From the NCBI GenBank assembly GCA_963784415.1, contig CAWARK010000014.1, positions 992,001-1,056,000 of the forward strand: 64,000 nucleotides of DNA. The letters run 5' to 3'. This DNA is from UBA7672 sp963784415. GTDB lineage: Bacteria; Pseudomonadota; Alphaproteobacteria; Caulobacterales; Hyphomonadaceae. Positions 6,968 to 16,156 of the stretch are shown here, piece after piece; positions within the stretch are counted from its first letter, which is position 1, and each line of letters opens with the position of its first letter. The translations under genes were made by a program, and so were the position numbers. Below the pieces are notes generated by a model that did no database searches, had not been told where the DNA came from, and saw only the letters and a program-made list of their open reading frames with translations.

Positions 6968-8569
6968 CTATTCCGCAGCCTGCGCTCCGCCGGAGGTGTC
7001 GTTGCTGGCAGCGATTTCGGCGGCGAGCTTCTGGACCGCGCCGATGTCCATCTTGCCCGTTCCAAGAACCGGAATGGCCTGCACCTGGAAGATCTTGCGC
7101 GGCAGGCTCAGCTCGTTGACGCCGTGGTCCTGCGCCCAGCGCTGCAGGTCGCAGCGGTCGGCGGCGGGGTAGGTGGTGAGGAGGACGATCTGCTCGCCCT
7201 TGCGTTTGTCCGGCAGGACGGCGGCGGCGTGTTCGTGCTCGCGCCAGAGGCTGGACGCGCAGTTTTCGGCGACCGCGAGCGAGACCATCTCGCCGCCGAT
7301 CTTGGCGAAACGCTTGAGCCGACCCTTGATGGCAAGGTAACCGTCTTCATCCTGGCTGACGATATCACCCGTGTCGTGCCAGCCTCCGGCGGGGGGCTGG
7401 AGTTCACCCGGCCTGGAAGGCGACAGGTAGCCCTTCATCACATTGGGACCACGCGCCAACATGCGGCCACCGTTTTCGATGCCGGGGACAGACTCGAAAC
7501 GAACTTCCATGCCGGGAAGCATGCGGCCGACCGTGCCGGGCTTGTTGAAGCCTGGCTGGTTCACCGCAATCACCGGCGAGGCCTCGGTTGCGCCATAGCC
7601 TTCGAGCAGTTCGACATTGAATCGGCGCCGCACCAGCTGGCGCGTTTCATCACGCACGCGCTCCGCCCCACAGACGGCGAACCGAAGCTTGCTGAGTTCG
7701 TTGCCGGAGCACGCGCGTACATACTGGTTGAGGAAAGTGTCGGTCGCGAAGAGAATTGTCGCGCCAGTCTCCTCGACGCGCTTCGTGATGATTTTGGTCT
7801 GCAGAGGCGACGGGTGCAACACGGATTTCATGCCACCCAGCAGCGGGAGCAACGCGCCGGCGGTGAGACCAAAGCAGTGGAATGTCGGCAGCGGATTGAA
7901 CAGTACGTCATCCATGCCGAGCGCTTCCGGCACGTGGGCGAGGATCTGGTGGATATTGGCGACGATGTTGCGATGAGACAGGACGACGCCCTTGGGATCG
8001 CCCTCGGTGCCCGACGTGAAAAGGATGACGGCTGTCTCGTCCGGGTTGACGCTCGGCGCGAACATCCACGGCGCAACAGGTCCCAGCGCGCCAGCGGCCT
8101 TCTGGCCAACGCCGAGCGAGGCGCGAACGTCTTCGAGGTAGATGAATTCGGCGCCGGATTTCAGTTCACCAACAAGTCCATCGAGTTCCGCCTTCTCGAT
8201 GAAGGCGTGAGCGGTGACGATCTTGGTGACCTTCGCCGCCTTCATCCCCGCGCGGATGTTGCGAGCGCCGGCGGTGAAGTTGAGCATGGCCGGAACGCGG
8301 CCATATGCGCTGAGCGCGAAGAAGGCGATGATGGCGCCGGCGCCGGTTGGCAGCATGACGCCGACAGCCTCGCCGCGCTTCGTGTTTTTCTTGAGGGCCG
8401 CGCCCAGGGCGAAGACGGCGCGAACGATGTCGTCATAGGTCAGTTTTCGGTCGTCGGCGTCGTGCAGAACGACTTTCTTGCCCCCATATTCCTTGCGAGC
8501 CGCCAGCAGGGCGGCAAAAACGCCGGTGTCCGCATGACGCGGATCGTACGTGGAGCGCAAAGACGCCAT
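6968..8569 (-). CDS. Acyl-ACP synthetase / AMP-binding enzyme (Aas C-terminal-like)
   Basis: Adenylate-forming enzyme of about 533 residues. The ATP-binding motif LFTSGTEGDPKGVVLSHRNI, the PLPTFHCFGLTAG region and YGATEASPVIAVN match most closely, from memory, the acyl-ACP synthetase half of the bifunctional Aas protein, which reactivates free fatty acids for membrane phospholipid repair. The acyltransferase half of Aas is absent here. ATG 8569 was chosen because GGAAG sits just upstream and the protein then begins MASLRSTYDPRH; the frame is open 27 codons further but that part looks non-coding. It is transcribed against the surrounding genes and separates lpd from lipA, so it is probably an insertion in a conserved neighbourhood. 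An acyl-CoA ligase activity is possible instead. Confidence 0.85.
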   Translation of the reverse strand: MASLRSTYDPRHADTGVFAALLAARKEYGGKKVVLHDADDRKLTYDDIVRAVFALGAALKKNTKRGEAVGVMLPTGAGAIIAFFALSAYGRVPAMLNFTAGARNIRAGMKAAKVTKIVTAHAFIEKAELDGLVGELKSGAEFIYLEDVRASLGVGQKAAGALGPVAPWMFAPSVNPDETAVILFTSGTEGDPKGVVLSHRNIVANIHQILAHVPEALGMDDVLFNPLPTFHCFGLTAGALLPLLGGMKSVLHPSPLQTKIITKRVEETGATILFATDTFLNQYVRACSGNELSKLRFAVCGAERVRDETRQLVRRRFNVELLEGYGATEASPVIAVNQPGFNKPGTVGRMLPGMEVRFESVPGIENGGRMLARGPNVMKGYLSPSRPGELQPPAGGWHDTGDIVSQDEDGYLAIKGRLKRFAKIGGEMVSLAVAENCASSLWREHEHAAAVLPDKRKGEQIVLLTTYPAADRCDLQRWAQDHGVNELSLPRKIFQVQAIPVLGTGKMDIGAVQKLAAEIAASNDTSGGAQAAE

Positions 8570-8724
8570 TACGGACTTCCTTCCCTCGGGCGCCCCACAG
8601 CGCTCTTTTGTAACTTTGGCGTAACATACCCTGTGACCGGAAAAGCACAAACCCTGTCACACACCCGGCCTAACGACCAATTCGCGGGCTGGCAATTCAA
8701 GGTCGCATTGAGGTAACTGGGCCC

Positions 8725-9684
8725 ATGGCCACGCTTCTCGACAATACACGGCGCCCGCCCGCGTCACCCTGAGAAACAGGGGCGGGAGGACACGCCCATC
8801 CAGCGCAAGCCGCCATGGATTCGCGTGAAAGCGCCCACCAGCGAGGGGTATCTCGAAACCCTGAAGCTCGTGCAGGACGCGAAGCTGGTGACCGTCTGCC
8901 AGGAGGCGGGATGCCCCAATATCGGCGAGTGCTGGTCGAAGAAGCACGCCACGCTGATGATCATGGGCGACACGTGCACGCGCGCCTGCTCGTTCTGCAA
9001 TGTGCGGACGGGAATGCCGGCTGGCGCTGGACGCAGACGAGCCGCGTCGCGTTGGGGAAACCGTCGCGGCGATGGGCCTCGGGCATGTGGTGATCACGTC
9101 GGTAGATCGCGACGACCTGGCCGATGGCGGGGCGGAACACTTCGCGGCGGTGGTGCAGGCGATTCGGCATTCGGCGCCGAAGGCGACGATCGAAATCCTG
9201 ACGCCGGACTTTCTGCGCAAGGGCGATGCGGCGAACATCGTGATCGATGCGAAGCCGGACGTCTTCAACCACAATCTCGAGACGGTGCCTCGGCTCTATC
9301 TCTCGATCCGGCCGGGCTCGCGCTATTACCACTCGCTCCGCCTGCTGGAGCGGGTGAAGGAGCGCGACCCTTCGCAGTTCACCAAGTCTGGCCTGATGGT
9401 CGGATTGGGAGAGACCAAGGAAGAAGTGATGCAGGTAATGGACGACATGCGGTCGGCCGGCATCGACTTCCTCACCATCGGGCAATACCTGCAGCCGAGC
9501 GCGCAAGCATGCGGCGGTGGATCGCTTCGTGACGCCGGAAGAGTTCGCGACATATGAGACGATCGCGAAGTCGAAGGGCTTCCTGCTGGTGTCGTCGAGC
9601 CCGCTGACGCGGTCGAGCTATCACGCGGACGAGGACTTCGCGAAGCTGCGGACGGCGCGCGAGGCGCAGCTGGCGAGACGTTGA
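8725..9684 (+). CDS. lipA: Lipoyl synthase, three apparent frameshifts
   Basis: Radical-SAM enzyme inserting two sulphurs into octanoyl-lysine of the lipoyl domains, thus serving PdhB and PdhC upstream. Both cluster motifs are visible: the auxiliary cluster CQEAGCPNIGEC and the radical-SAM CTRACSFC. The frame breaks near 8760 (extra G before RHPEKQGRED), near 9022 (extra G before ALDADEPRRVGET) and near 9500 (extra G before RKHAAVDRFVTPEEF). With these three one-base insertions removed, the frame runs from ATG 8725 (MATLLDNTRRPP) to TGA 9682-9684, about 318 residues, normal for LipA. The enzyme is needed for PDH, so genuine loss is unlikely. Confidence 0.92.
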
Positions 9685-9685
9685 G

Positions 9686-10149
9686 GTGACCAGTCACCGC
9701 GAAACGCTCGACCTGCCTTACAGGCCGGAGGATCTGTTCGATCTGGCCGCCGGGGTGGAGCGCTATCCGGAATTCATCACGTGGATCCAGTCGCTGAAGC
9801 TGTTGAGCTCGGAAGGCGACCGAGGATGGCAGGCGTTGCCGCGCAGAGGTGTCAGCGTGGGGTTCAAGGGATTCAGCGAGACGTTTGTGACCGACGTCGA
9901 AGCGCGGCGCAGCACGAAGACGATCGACGTGTCGCTGGTGCGCGGGCCATTCAGGAAGCTGAGCAATACATGGCGATTCAGCTCGCAGCCCGACCGGGCT
10001 CGCGCGTCGCGTTCGCGATCCAGTTCGAGTTCCGCAATTTCGTGCTGCAGGCTCTGGCAGACGCCAACAAGCGCTACGCGGTGAAGCGGGTGATCGACTG
10101 CTTCATCGACGAGGCCGCACGGCGCTATTCGAAAGTAACGCCGGAATAG
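9686..10149 (+). CDS. COQ10/RatA-like START-domain protein (one apparent frameshift)
   Basis: Small SRPBCC-fold protein; in alphaproteobacteria this gene commonly follows lipA and is annotated as a coenzyme Q-binding COQ10 homologue. The N-terminus (GTG 9686, one base after the lipA stop) reads MTSHRETLDLPYRPEDLFDLAAGVERYPEFITW and the C-terminus FEFRNFVLQALADANKRYAVKRVIDCFIDEAARRY. The two halves are in different frames; the break is near 9996 in a CCGGG run, best explained by one missing G. The corrected length is about 154 residues. It probably helps ubiquinone delivery at the inner membrane (family knowledge). Confidence 0.85.
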
Positions 10150-10155
10150 CCCCTC

Positions 10156-11682
10156 TCAGGGTTTGGGCTGCGGCACAATCGGCGGCCTGATCCGGGGTAG
10201 GGGTTGAGCGCCGGGTGGTGTGGGCGGCGGTGGCTCGGGTGTCGCAGTGATAGGCACCGTGACAGGCGCAATCTTGATCCTCGCGCGTGGAAGCGCCAGC
10301 GATGTATCCGGTCCAGTTGCCGGCGGAGCAACCGCGACCGGCGGTGCAGCGGCGCGCAGCACGACCAGCGCGCAAGCATCCGGGCGTCCGGAATAGGCCG
10401 TCCTGCACTGGTCTATGGCTGAAGTCGTGTAGGAGCCGGCTGCCGCAGCGGGACACGAAAGGCCACCTTCCGGTCTCGCCGTACATCCCCCCGCGATTGC
10501 TTTCGCCTTCGCCAGGAGGCGGGCTTCGACCTTGCCGCGCAACACGGGTATGTACTCACGCGCGCACCAGCCGCGAACCTTGCCGGCCCACTGGGCGGCG
10601 GGGGTTCCCTCAAGGACGCTATTATCGCCAACCGTAGTTGCGCCTTCCGACCAGATTGCGACTGACGACGCTGGAAACTCCACGGCCCGTAGACATTCCG
10701 CTGTCTCGCTGGCGTAGACGCCCTTGATGATCGGTCGGTCCCATTTGTCCTGCGCGACGACGATGGAACGCAGCTTCACCCAATTGTCGGACGACTTCAG
10801 GAAGATATCTGCCGGGTGCTCAAGCGTCTCTGCGGTGGCGACAAAGATCATGTCGCGCCATTTGGCGTTCATCTGGACCGCGTAGGCATCCCACGCGCGC
10901 GCATACAAGCCTTGCTGCCGCTCGTAATAGTCAAGTTGCTCGTCTGCTTCGATTTTCACAATACAGTTCCGGCCAAGCGCATCGTCGTCGAGAACACTGG
11001 TGTTGCCGAGGCGCGTGCTCGGCGCCGCGACCATGCGCTGGAATTTCACGGTGTCTGCGATACGCGCTGAGATACCCTCTTCGATCCGGGTGGCGTAGCA
11101 ATCGCTCCACATCTGATCGAGGTTGAACTTCAGGAGGGAATACACCACGCCGCCCCCCACAGTGACGTCGTATCTATTCGGATTTTTTGCACTTGATGGA
11201 CACGAGAATCCCATCGCGCAGGTCAGCACCGCTGCGCCGTCCTTGACGAGGTTGGCGACATAGACGCCCACCTCCTTTGCAACGACAGCATGTGCCTCAA
11301 TGATCTTAGCGCCGTATTTGACGACGTACTTCGCGTACTCATCGCAGAGTGTCGATTTGACCGGAACGGGAATTTCGAAGGCTGTGCACACGGCCGTCAC
11401 GCCAACCTTGGCAACCAGCTTCGCCCAATCCCCCTTGTCGGCGTAGCCGTAGACCTCGAGGATATCCTGGACGAGCGGCTCCTTGGCGATCTCCGCCTTA
11501 CCGCCGGCGACGGCGCACTGGAGCACGGACTGATTGCCCTTGAGCGCACACATCAGGACAGGTTTGGCCGGTTTCAGTTCCGGCTTGATGACCTGAATCG
11601 CGATGTCGAGAATATCCGCACGAGCCGTCGGCGCGGTCAGCATCGCGAATCCGACAAGTGCAACCAGTAGTGCAATACGCAT
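10156..11682 (-). CDS. Secreted protein of unknown function with proline-rich C-terminus
   Basis: About 508 residues. Starting at ATG 11682, preceded by GGGGGAG, it begins with a clear signal peptide (MRIALLVALVGFAMLTAPTARA). The mature part is rich in cysteine (about 14, e.g. VLMCALKG, VLQCAV, VCTAFE, STLCDEY, LTCAMGFSCPSS), suggesting a disulphide-stabilised exported fold. The last 70 or so residues form an alanine/proline-rich tail (TPEPPPPTPPGAQPLP), possibly a cell-wall-spanning or interaction segment. I recognise no domain. It lies in a block of four exported proteins between COQ10 and cinA and is separated from the next minus-strand gene by 147 bases, so it may have its own promoter. 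Confidence 0.72.
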   Translation of the reverse strand: MRIALLVALVGFAMLTAPTARADILDIAIQVIKPELKPAKPVLMCALKGNQSVLQCAVAGGKAEIAKEPLVQDILEVYGYADKGDWAKLVAKVGVTAVCTAFEIPVPVKSTLCDEYAKYVVKYGAKIIEAHAVVAKEVGVYVANLVKDGAAVLTCAMGFSCPSSAKNPNRYDVTVGGGVVYSLLKFNLDQMWSDCYATRIEEGISARIADTVKFQRMVAAPSTRLGNTSVLDDDALGRNCIVKIEADEQLDYYERQQGLYARAWDAYAVQMNAKWRDMIFVATAETLEHPADIFLKSSDNWVKLRSIVVAQDKWDRPIIKGVYASETAECLRAVEFPASSVAIWSEGATTVGDNSVLEGTPAAQWAGKVRGWCAREYIPVLRGKVEARLLAKAKAIAGGCTARPEGGLSCPAAAAGSYTTSAIDQCRTAYSGRPDACALVVLRAAAPPVAVAPPATGPDTSLALPRARIKIAPVTVPITATPEPPPPTPPGAQPLPRIRPPIVPQPKP

Positions 11683-11829
11683 GAGGAGCTCCCCCTGTGC
11701 AGGAGGCTCAGGCGTTTCGGGAGTGATGTAAATTACCCGCGTCCACCGCAATCCGAGCCACGGGCCGCGGACGGGTCCGCGAGCGCAGCGGAAGCCGGCG
11801 CAGTATCGGAAGATTTTAGCAGTAGGTCG

Positions 11830-12411
11830 TTAGTTACCGCCGGGACGCGCGCCGGGATCGGTCTGTGGGATGACAGCGTCGCGCGGTTTCACATCGGGGT
11901 TGGCCGGCTTGATGGTTGGTCCTTCAGGCGTCTGGTCGGCCGGGTTGGGCGCTGCCGCGCGAGGCTGTGTGAGCTTGGGATCAGGCCCGCACGTATCGAG
12001 AGCCCAACCAGCGTCGCTGCGCGCAAGGCGGCAGAGCGCGCTGGTGGTCTCACTTCCAGCGGTGAGCGAAGTGCGGACGCTGGCGCCGAGCGTATCGTAA
12101 CGCGGGCGATGGAAGGCGACACGCGTGGCGCCGGCAGTCGCAGCCTCACCCTCCGGGCCGCTTACAACGGTGACGTTCATGCCATAGGCTTTCCAGTCGC
12201 AATTTGGCGACCAGGGGCCGTCCTCGCCGTCCAGGCGGACGGTGGTCGCGCCGCTGCTCGGCGTAAGCTTGTACTGGTCGCGTCCGAGAGCGCCGAGGAC
12301 GTCACAGTCATTGGTGACGAAGAGCGCTTCCTTCGGCGGCACCACGACATCGGGATCGCTTTCGCAGCCCACGAGAGCGAGGAGGCCAGCAGCCAGAAAC
12401 AGTCTCTTCAT
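11830..12411 (-). CDS. Lipoprotein, paralogue of the upstream gene
   Basis: A 193-residue protein with lipobox ALVGC (Cys16). It shares a pattern with the adjacent 12411-12875 product: NDCDVLGALGRDQYKL, a WSPNCDWKAYG box, a later hydrophobic stretch ending in a CRLARS segment and a final DTCGP. Four conserved cysteines are thus likely paired. The C-terminal 50 residues are proline-rich (NPADQTPEGPTIKPANPDVK) and absent from the paralogue. Its ATG overlaps the upstream stop by one base (TAATG), so the two are translationally coupled. No known family is recognised. Confidence 0.7.
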   Translation of the reverse strand: MKRLFLAAGLLALVGCESDPDVVVPPKEALFVTNDCDVLGALGRDQYKLTPSSGATTVRLDGEDGPWSPNCDWKAYGMNVTVVSGPEGEAATAGATRVAFHRPRYDTLGASVRTSLTAGSETTSALCRLARSDAGWALDTCGPDPKLTQPRAAAPNPADQTPEGPTIKPANPDVKPRDAVIPQTDPGARPGGN

Positions 12412-12875
12412 TACGACACCCAGCTAATCTTGCACTCGCCAACCGTCCACCCGGCGATGCCGGACAGGACGCGGCATTCATAACCCATGCCCGCCAGCGG
12501 TCCATGCATGATTTCAGTCGCCACGGTCGCACCAGTGCCGCTGTAGACCGGCTGCTTGAAGGACACCCATTTGAGACGCTCGCGCGGCTCGGCCGAGGGC
12601 GGGACGTCGTTGTAATCGGTGAAAGCGAGGCCGTATTTCTCCCAGTCGCACTGGGGACGCCACCCTGAGTCGCCCAGCCCTTTGAGCGGTGGGGGCTGGT
12701 TATCGGGGCCGAACTTGTAGTGCTCCTTCGCAATCGCAGCGAGAACGGCGCAGTCGTTTCCGCTTACTTCTACAGAGGCGGGGGCGCCGGGTTTCGAGTC
12801 GGAAAATTGGGTGGTCGAGCAGGCCCAGACCAGCATTGCTGCGGCGCCGAGGACGAGGATGTTTGCAACACGCAT
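12411..12875 (-). CDS. Lipoprotein, first gene of a paralogous pair
   Basis: A 154-residue protein with a lipobox-like LVWAC (Cys19). It has the same signature as the downstream paralogue: NDCAVLAAIAKEHYKF, a WRPQCDWEKYG box, then YECRVLSG and a closing VGECKISW. The conserved order of cysteines and the NDC/CDW boxes indicate tandem duplication. The gene is transcribed divergently from the repeat protein at 13122, with 246 bases between them that should contain both promoters; I see no further gene there. The function is unknown; outer-membrane or periplasmic anchoring follows from the lipobox only. Confidence 0.7.
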   Translation of the reverse strand: MRVANILVLGAAAMLVWACSTTQFSDSKPGAPASVEVSGNDCAVLAAIAKEHYKFGPDNQPPPLKGLGDSGWRPQCDWEKYGLAFTDYNDVPPSAEPRERLKWVSFKQPVYSGTGATVATEIMHGPLAGMGYECRVLSGIAGWTVGECKISWVS

Positions 12876-13121
12876 CAGAGTCTCCTTTTTCGCCGGCTTC
12901 TATCGGCCGGGCTGACATCAGGAATCACGAGCGTTCATGGCGGGATAAGGGCGGGGGCATGAAAGCTGGGCCATCTTCCCTGCTTATCGGGGCCTGCTTA
13001 TCGCGGCCCGCGCGCGGCCACGAAGGATGACTGGAACAATCAGCCGCCGTTCATGTTGAGACAGGCAGGGTGCACCTTGACTGGCTTCGCGCCTGCTGCG
13101 CCGAGCCCATGGAGCCTAGCC

Positions 13122-13961
13122 ATGAAGAACCTCATCGCCGCCCTCGCTTTCACGGTTGCAGCCGCCGCCTTGGCGACACCCGCCGTGGCGCAGCCGCAGG
13201 GCGACTACCGCTATCAGGGTGGCGGATACGGACAGGGTGGCCTCAACCTGCAGGGCTTGAGCGTCAAGGAGGCCAAGTGGCAGCTGGCCGACGCCGGATA
13301 CAGCGCGGCGCGCAGCATCAATTTCAACGGGCAGCAGTATGACCTTTGGTCGAACAACCAGTCACGCCAGGGATGCGTCGGCTTCACCTCGTACAAGGGC
13401 GCAGTGACGGATGTGCGCAGCTTCAATGACTCCGAGTGCGGCATCTATGGCAATGGCGGCGGCAACGGTAATGGCGGCTGGGGCGGCGGGTACAATCCGT
13501 CGGACATTCGCGGACAGAGCGTGAAGAGCGCGCAAGCCAACCTGCGCAATCGCGGCTACACCAACACGCGCAACATCAATCTCGGCGGCAAGCAGTGGGA
13601 TCTGTGGCTGAGCGATCGTGGCCGCGACTGCATCGGTTTCACCTCCTACAAAGGCACGGTCACCGATACGCGCTCGTTCCGCAACAACGAGTGCAACAAT
13701 GGCGACTACGGCAACGGTGGCGGCTTGGGCAATGGCGGCGGCTTCGGAAATCCGGAGAGACTGATCGGGTTGAGCGTCAAGGAGGCGAAGTGGAAGCTGG
13801 ACGACGCCGGGTACAGCGCAGCGCGCAGCATCAATCTACGCGGCAAACAATGGGACCTCTGGTACGATGATCGCGGACGCGGCGGACGCTGCGTGGGCTT
13901 CACGTCGTACAAGGGCACCGTCTCCGACGCGGACACGTTTGACGACAGCGACTGCTACTAG
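13122..13961 (+). CDS. Secreted protein with three cysteine-containing tandem repeats
   Basis: About 279 residues from ATG 13122, where a signal peptide ends TPAVAQ; the frame is open 23 codons further upstream but that part lacks signal-peptide character. The mature chain consists of three repeats of about 65 residues joined by Gly/Asn-rich linkers. The consensus begins GxSVKxAxxxLxxxGY, continues INxxGxQxDLW, then CxGFTSYKGxVxD and ends with a second Cys. Each repeat therefore has two cysteines, probably one disulphide. Repeats 1 and 3 are more alike than either is to repeat 2. The first 14 positions resemble the start of PASTA domains, but the rest does not match anything I know. Confidence 0.75.
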   Translation: MKNLIAALAFTVAAAALATPAVAQPQGDYRYQGGGYGQGGLNLQGLSVKEAKWQLADAGYSAARSINFNGQQYDLWSNNQSRQGCVGFTSYKGAVTDVRSFNDSECGIYGNGGGNGNGGWGGGYNPSDIRGQSVKSAQANLRNRGYTNTRNINLGGKQWDLWLSDRGRDCIGFTSYKGTVTDTRSFRNNECNNGDYGNGGGLGNGGGFGNPERLIGLSVKEAKWKLDDAGYSAARSINLRGKQWDLWYDDRGRGGRCVGFTSYKGTVSDADTFDDSDCY

Positions 13962-13968
13962 GCGCGCC

Positions 13969-14461
13969 CTAGGCCATCATCTTGCGTAGCATCTCGAGTG
14001 CGGTCGCGATCGTTTCCCTGCGGATACGCTCGCGACCGATGTCGCCATAGCGCATGGCCTGATGGAAGATCGGCTTGTTCTCGCGGGCGACCGCGATGTG
14101 GACCAGCCCAACCGGCTTGAGCGGCGTGCCGCCGCCCGGGACCTGCAACACCCGTGACGGCGACGGCGAGGTTCGCGCGCGATTGTTCGAGCGCGCCTTC
14201 GGCCATCATGCGCGCAACGGGTTCGGATACAGCGCCTGCGTCGGCGATGAGATCGCCGGGGACGTTCAACATCTCTTCCTTGGCGCGATTGGAATAGACG
14301 ACAAAACCGCGCTCAACCGTGGCGGAAGATCCAGGAATTTCGGTCAACAGGCCGGCGATCAGGCCGCCGGTGCAGCTTTCAGCCGTCGCGATCTTGAGCC
14401 GCTTCTGCTGCGCCTCGTCGAGCGTGAGGCGGGCGAGCATGAGGAGATTGTCGTCGAACAT
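13969..14461 (-). CDS. cinA: CinA-family nicotinamide-nucleotide amidase (one apparent frameshift)
   Basis: Stand-alone C-terminal CinA (PncC-type) domain that deamidates nicotinamide mononucleotide. The N-terminal half reads LKIATAESCTGGLIAGLLTEIPGSS and LAVAVTGVAGPG, both family hallmarks. The remainder, GGGTPLKPVGLVHIAVA through ALEMLRKMMA, is in another frame. One extra G in the CCCGGG run near 14137 explains this. The corrected length is 163 residues, usual for the family. It stops 8 bases from the convergent repeat-protein gene. In related genomes cinA commonly follows the lipA/COQ10 genes, so its position supports the call. Confidence 0.88.
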
Positions 14462-14493
14462 CGCCCGAGGTTAGCGACCCGCGACCGCCGCCG

Positions 14494-14949
14494 CTAGGGT
14501 GCCGGGCGCAGGAATTGATCGATGCCCGGCGGGAAATCGGCAATCAGGCCTGTCGCGAGGATGAGACACACCGGAGCGTAGTAGCGACGGTTCAGCATGT
14601 AGAACGGAGTTGGCCGGGCGTAGTCGAAGACGCGGGTAACGTAGGGGGCGAGGCCACGAAGGCTGAAGACGAGAATGAGGGTGAGGTAGCCGCCATAGGC
14701 GACAAGCGCGTGCAGCCAATCGGTGATCGGTAGGTGGCCAATCCAGACGACAGCGACGGCGCAGAAGAACGCGAAGGCGATCGAGGCCCATGACCAAAAG
14801 CCGAGAAGGGTGCGACCCTGTGTTCCAACGACACGCGCGGCGCGCGAGACGCCGTCCTTGCCGGGCCAGTTGAGGCCGAGGGCCCAGGCGAGATGGATCA
14901 GACCGATTGCGAGCAGAAGGATGATCAGCGCAATCGCAATCGGGTCCAT
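14494..14949 (-). CDS. DUF3995-like integral membrane protein
   Basis: About 151 residues with four predicted membrane segments (around 4-25, 48-72, 82-104, 120-142). The pattern LIHLAWALGLNWPG near the start, a mid-protein AFFCAVAVVWIG helix and the closing YYAPVCLILATGLIADFP recall DUF3995 membrane proteins; this is a recollection, not a search result. The start is either ATG 14949 (overlapping the ispDF stop as TGATG) or GTG 14952. The function is unknown; the overlap suggests co-transcription with ispDF. Confidence 0.68.
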   Translation of the reverse strand: MDPIAIALIILLLAIGLIHLAWALGLNWPGKDGVSRAARVVGTQGRTLLGFWSWASIAFAFFCAVAVVWIGHLPITDWLHALVAYGGYLTLILVFSLRGLAPYVTRVFDYARPTPFYMLNRRYYAPVCLILATGLIADFPPGIDQFLRPAP

Positions 14950-16112
14950 CACTTCGCCAGCAATACCACGGCCTGCGCAGCGATACCTTCCTCGCGGCCG
15001 ACGAAGCCGAGTTTTTCAGTGGTGGTGGCCTTCACGCTGACAACGTCGGCGGTAACGTTCATCGCTTCAGCGGTGGCGAGGCGCATCGCTTCGCGGTGGG
15101 GGGAGATTTTCGGGCGCTCGGCGAGGATGGTGATGTCGGCATTGGCGATGTGGAAGCCGCGATCGTGGGCGAGCTTTACGGCGTGCTGGAGGAACCTGAT
15201 CGAAGCGGCGCCTTTCCATTGCGGATCGGAGGGCGGAAAGTGGTCGCCGATGTCGCCGAGCGCGAGAGCGCCGAGGATGGCGTCGGTGAGGGCGTGCCAG
15301 CCGGCGTCGGCGTCGGAATGGCCCTCGAGCTTTTTCGTGTGCGGGATGCGGACGCCACACAGGATAACTGCATCACCCGGCTCGAAGCCGTGGACGTCGA
15401 ACCCTGTTCCAACGCGCATGGATGGAGCGGCGATCAGTTTTTCCACGAGCGCGAGATCCTCCGGGTAGGTGATCTTCATAAGCGCCTGACGGCCCGGCGT
15501 CAGCGCGATCTTTGCACCGCGCGCCTCGACCAGCGCGAGATCGTCAACCGCCGCGTCAGTCGTTTCGGCGTAGGCGGCGGTGATGACGTCCCACTTGAAA
15601 GCTTGCGGCGTCTGCACGCGAACGAGGCCGTCGCGGGCGACCGAACGCACGCCTCCGCCCGCAGTGTCCTTGAGTGCATCCGCGACCGGCAGGGCAGGGC
15701 AGGCCGCCGGCGCGGTCTCGAGCGCCGCAAGGAGTTCGTCCAGCACGTCCAGCGATAGCCCGGGGCGGGCGGCGTCGTGGATCAGGACCTTGGCGGGCGG
15801 CTGACCCGAAAGCGACAAAAGGCCGGCACGGACGGACTCGGTGCGGGAATCCGGCGAGCCGGGGATGACCCTTAGACGCGGGTCCGTAGGCAAGAGGGCG
15901 GCGGTTTCAGCCATCAGGCCGGGAGGAGCCACGACGACCACGCTCGCAATTTTATTGCAGCGCAGCATGACTTCGACACTCCACCGCAGCACAGGCTTGC
16001 CGCCAAGCATGAGGAATTGCTTGGGAACTTGCCCGCCGAGGCGCGAGCCAGAACCGGCCGCAACGATGATCGCAGCGGCTTCCCGGGCCAAAAACGCCTC
16101 TTGATTGTGCAT
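14949..16112 (-). CDS. ispDF: Bifunctional MEP-pathway enzyme IspDF
   Basis: A 387-residue fusion of 2-C-methyl-D-erythritol 4-phosphate cytidylyltransferase (about 1-225; AAIIVAAGSGSRLGGQVPKQFL nucleotide motif) and 2-C-methyl-D-erythritol 2,4-cyclodiphosphate synthase (about 230-387; RVGTGFDVHGFEPGD with metal-binding Asp/His, HSDADAGWHALTDAILGA). The fusion is characteristic of alphaproteobacteria and supplies isoprenoid precursors for ubiquinone and undecaprenyl phosphate. It is transcribed divergently from dusB; the 90-base spacer holds an inverted repeat. The reading frame is intact. Confidence 0.95.
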   Translation of the reverse strand: MHNQEAFLAREAAAIIVAAGSGSRLGGQVPKQFLMLGGKPVLRWSVEVMLRCNKIASVVVVAPPGLMAETAALLPTDPRLRVIPGSPDSRTESVRAGLLSLSGQPPAKVLIHDAARPGLSLDVLDELLAALETAPAACPALPVADALKDTAGGGVRSVARDGLVRVQTPQAFKWDVITAAYAETTDAAVDDLALVEARGAKIALTPGRQALMKITYPEDLALVEKLIAAPSMRVGTGFDVHGFEPGDAVILCGVRIPHTKKLEGHSDADAGWHALTDAILGALALGDIGDHFPPSDPQWKGAASIRFLQHAVKLAHDRGFHIANADITILAERPKISPHREAMRLATAEAMNVTADVVSVKATTTEKLGFVGREEGIAAQAVVLLAK

Positions 16113-16156
16113 AATTGACGCCTTTGCGCGGACGAGGTCTAAGTGTAGGGTCGTTT

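Noticed and set aside
7030..7045. CTGGACCGCG near the 3' end of the acyl-ACP synthetase gene
   Set aside because: Short similarity to the element's outer arm inside conserved coding sequence, with no second arm.
7124..8716. 530-codon open frame on the plus strand opposite the acyl-ACP synthetase
   Set aside because: It is the antisense shadow of a well-conserved minus-strand enzyme; its product has no recognisable motif and GC-rich DNA readily keeps such frames open.
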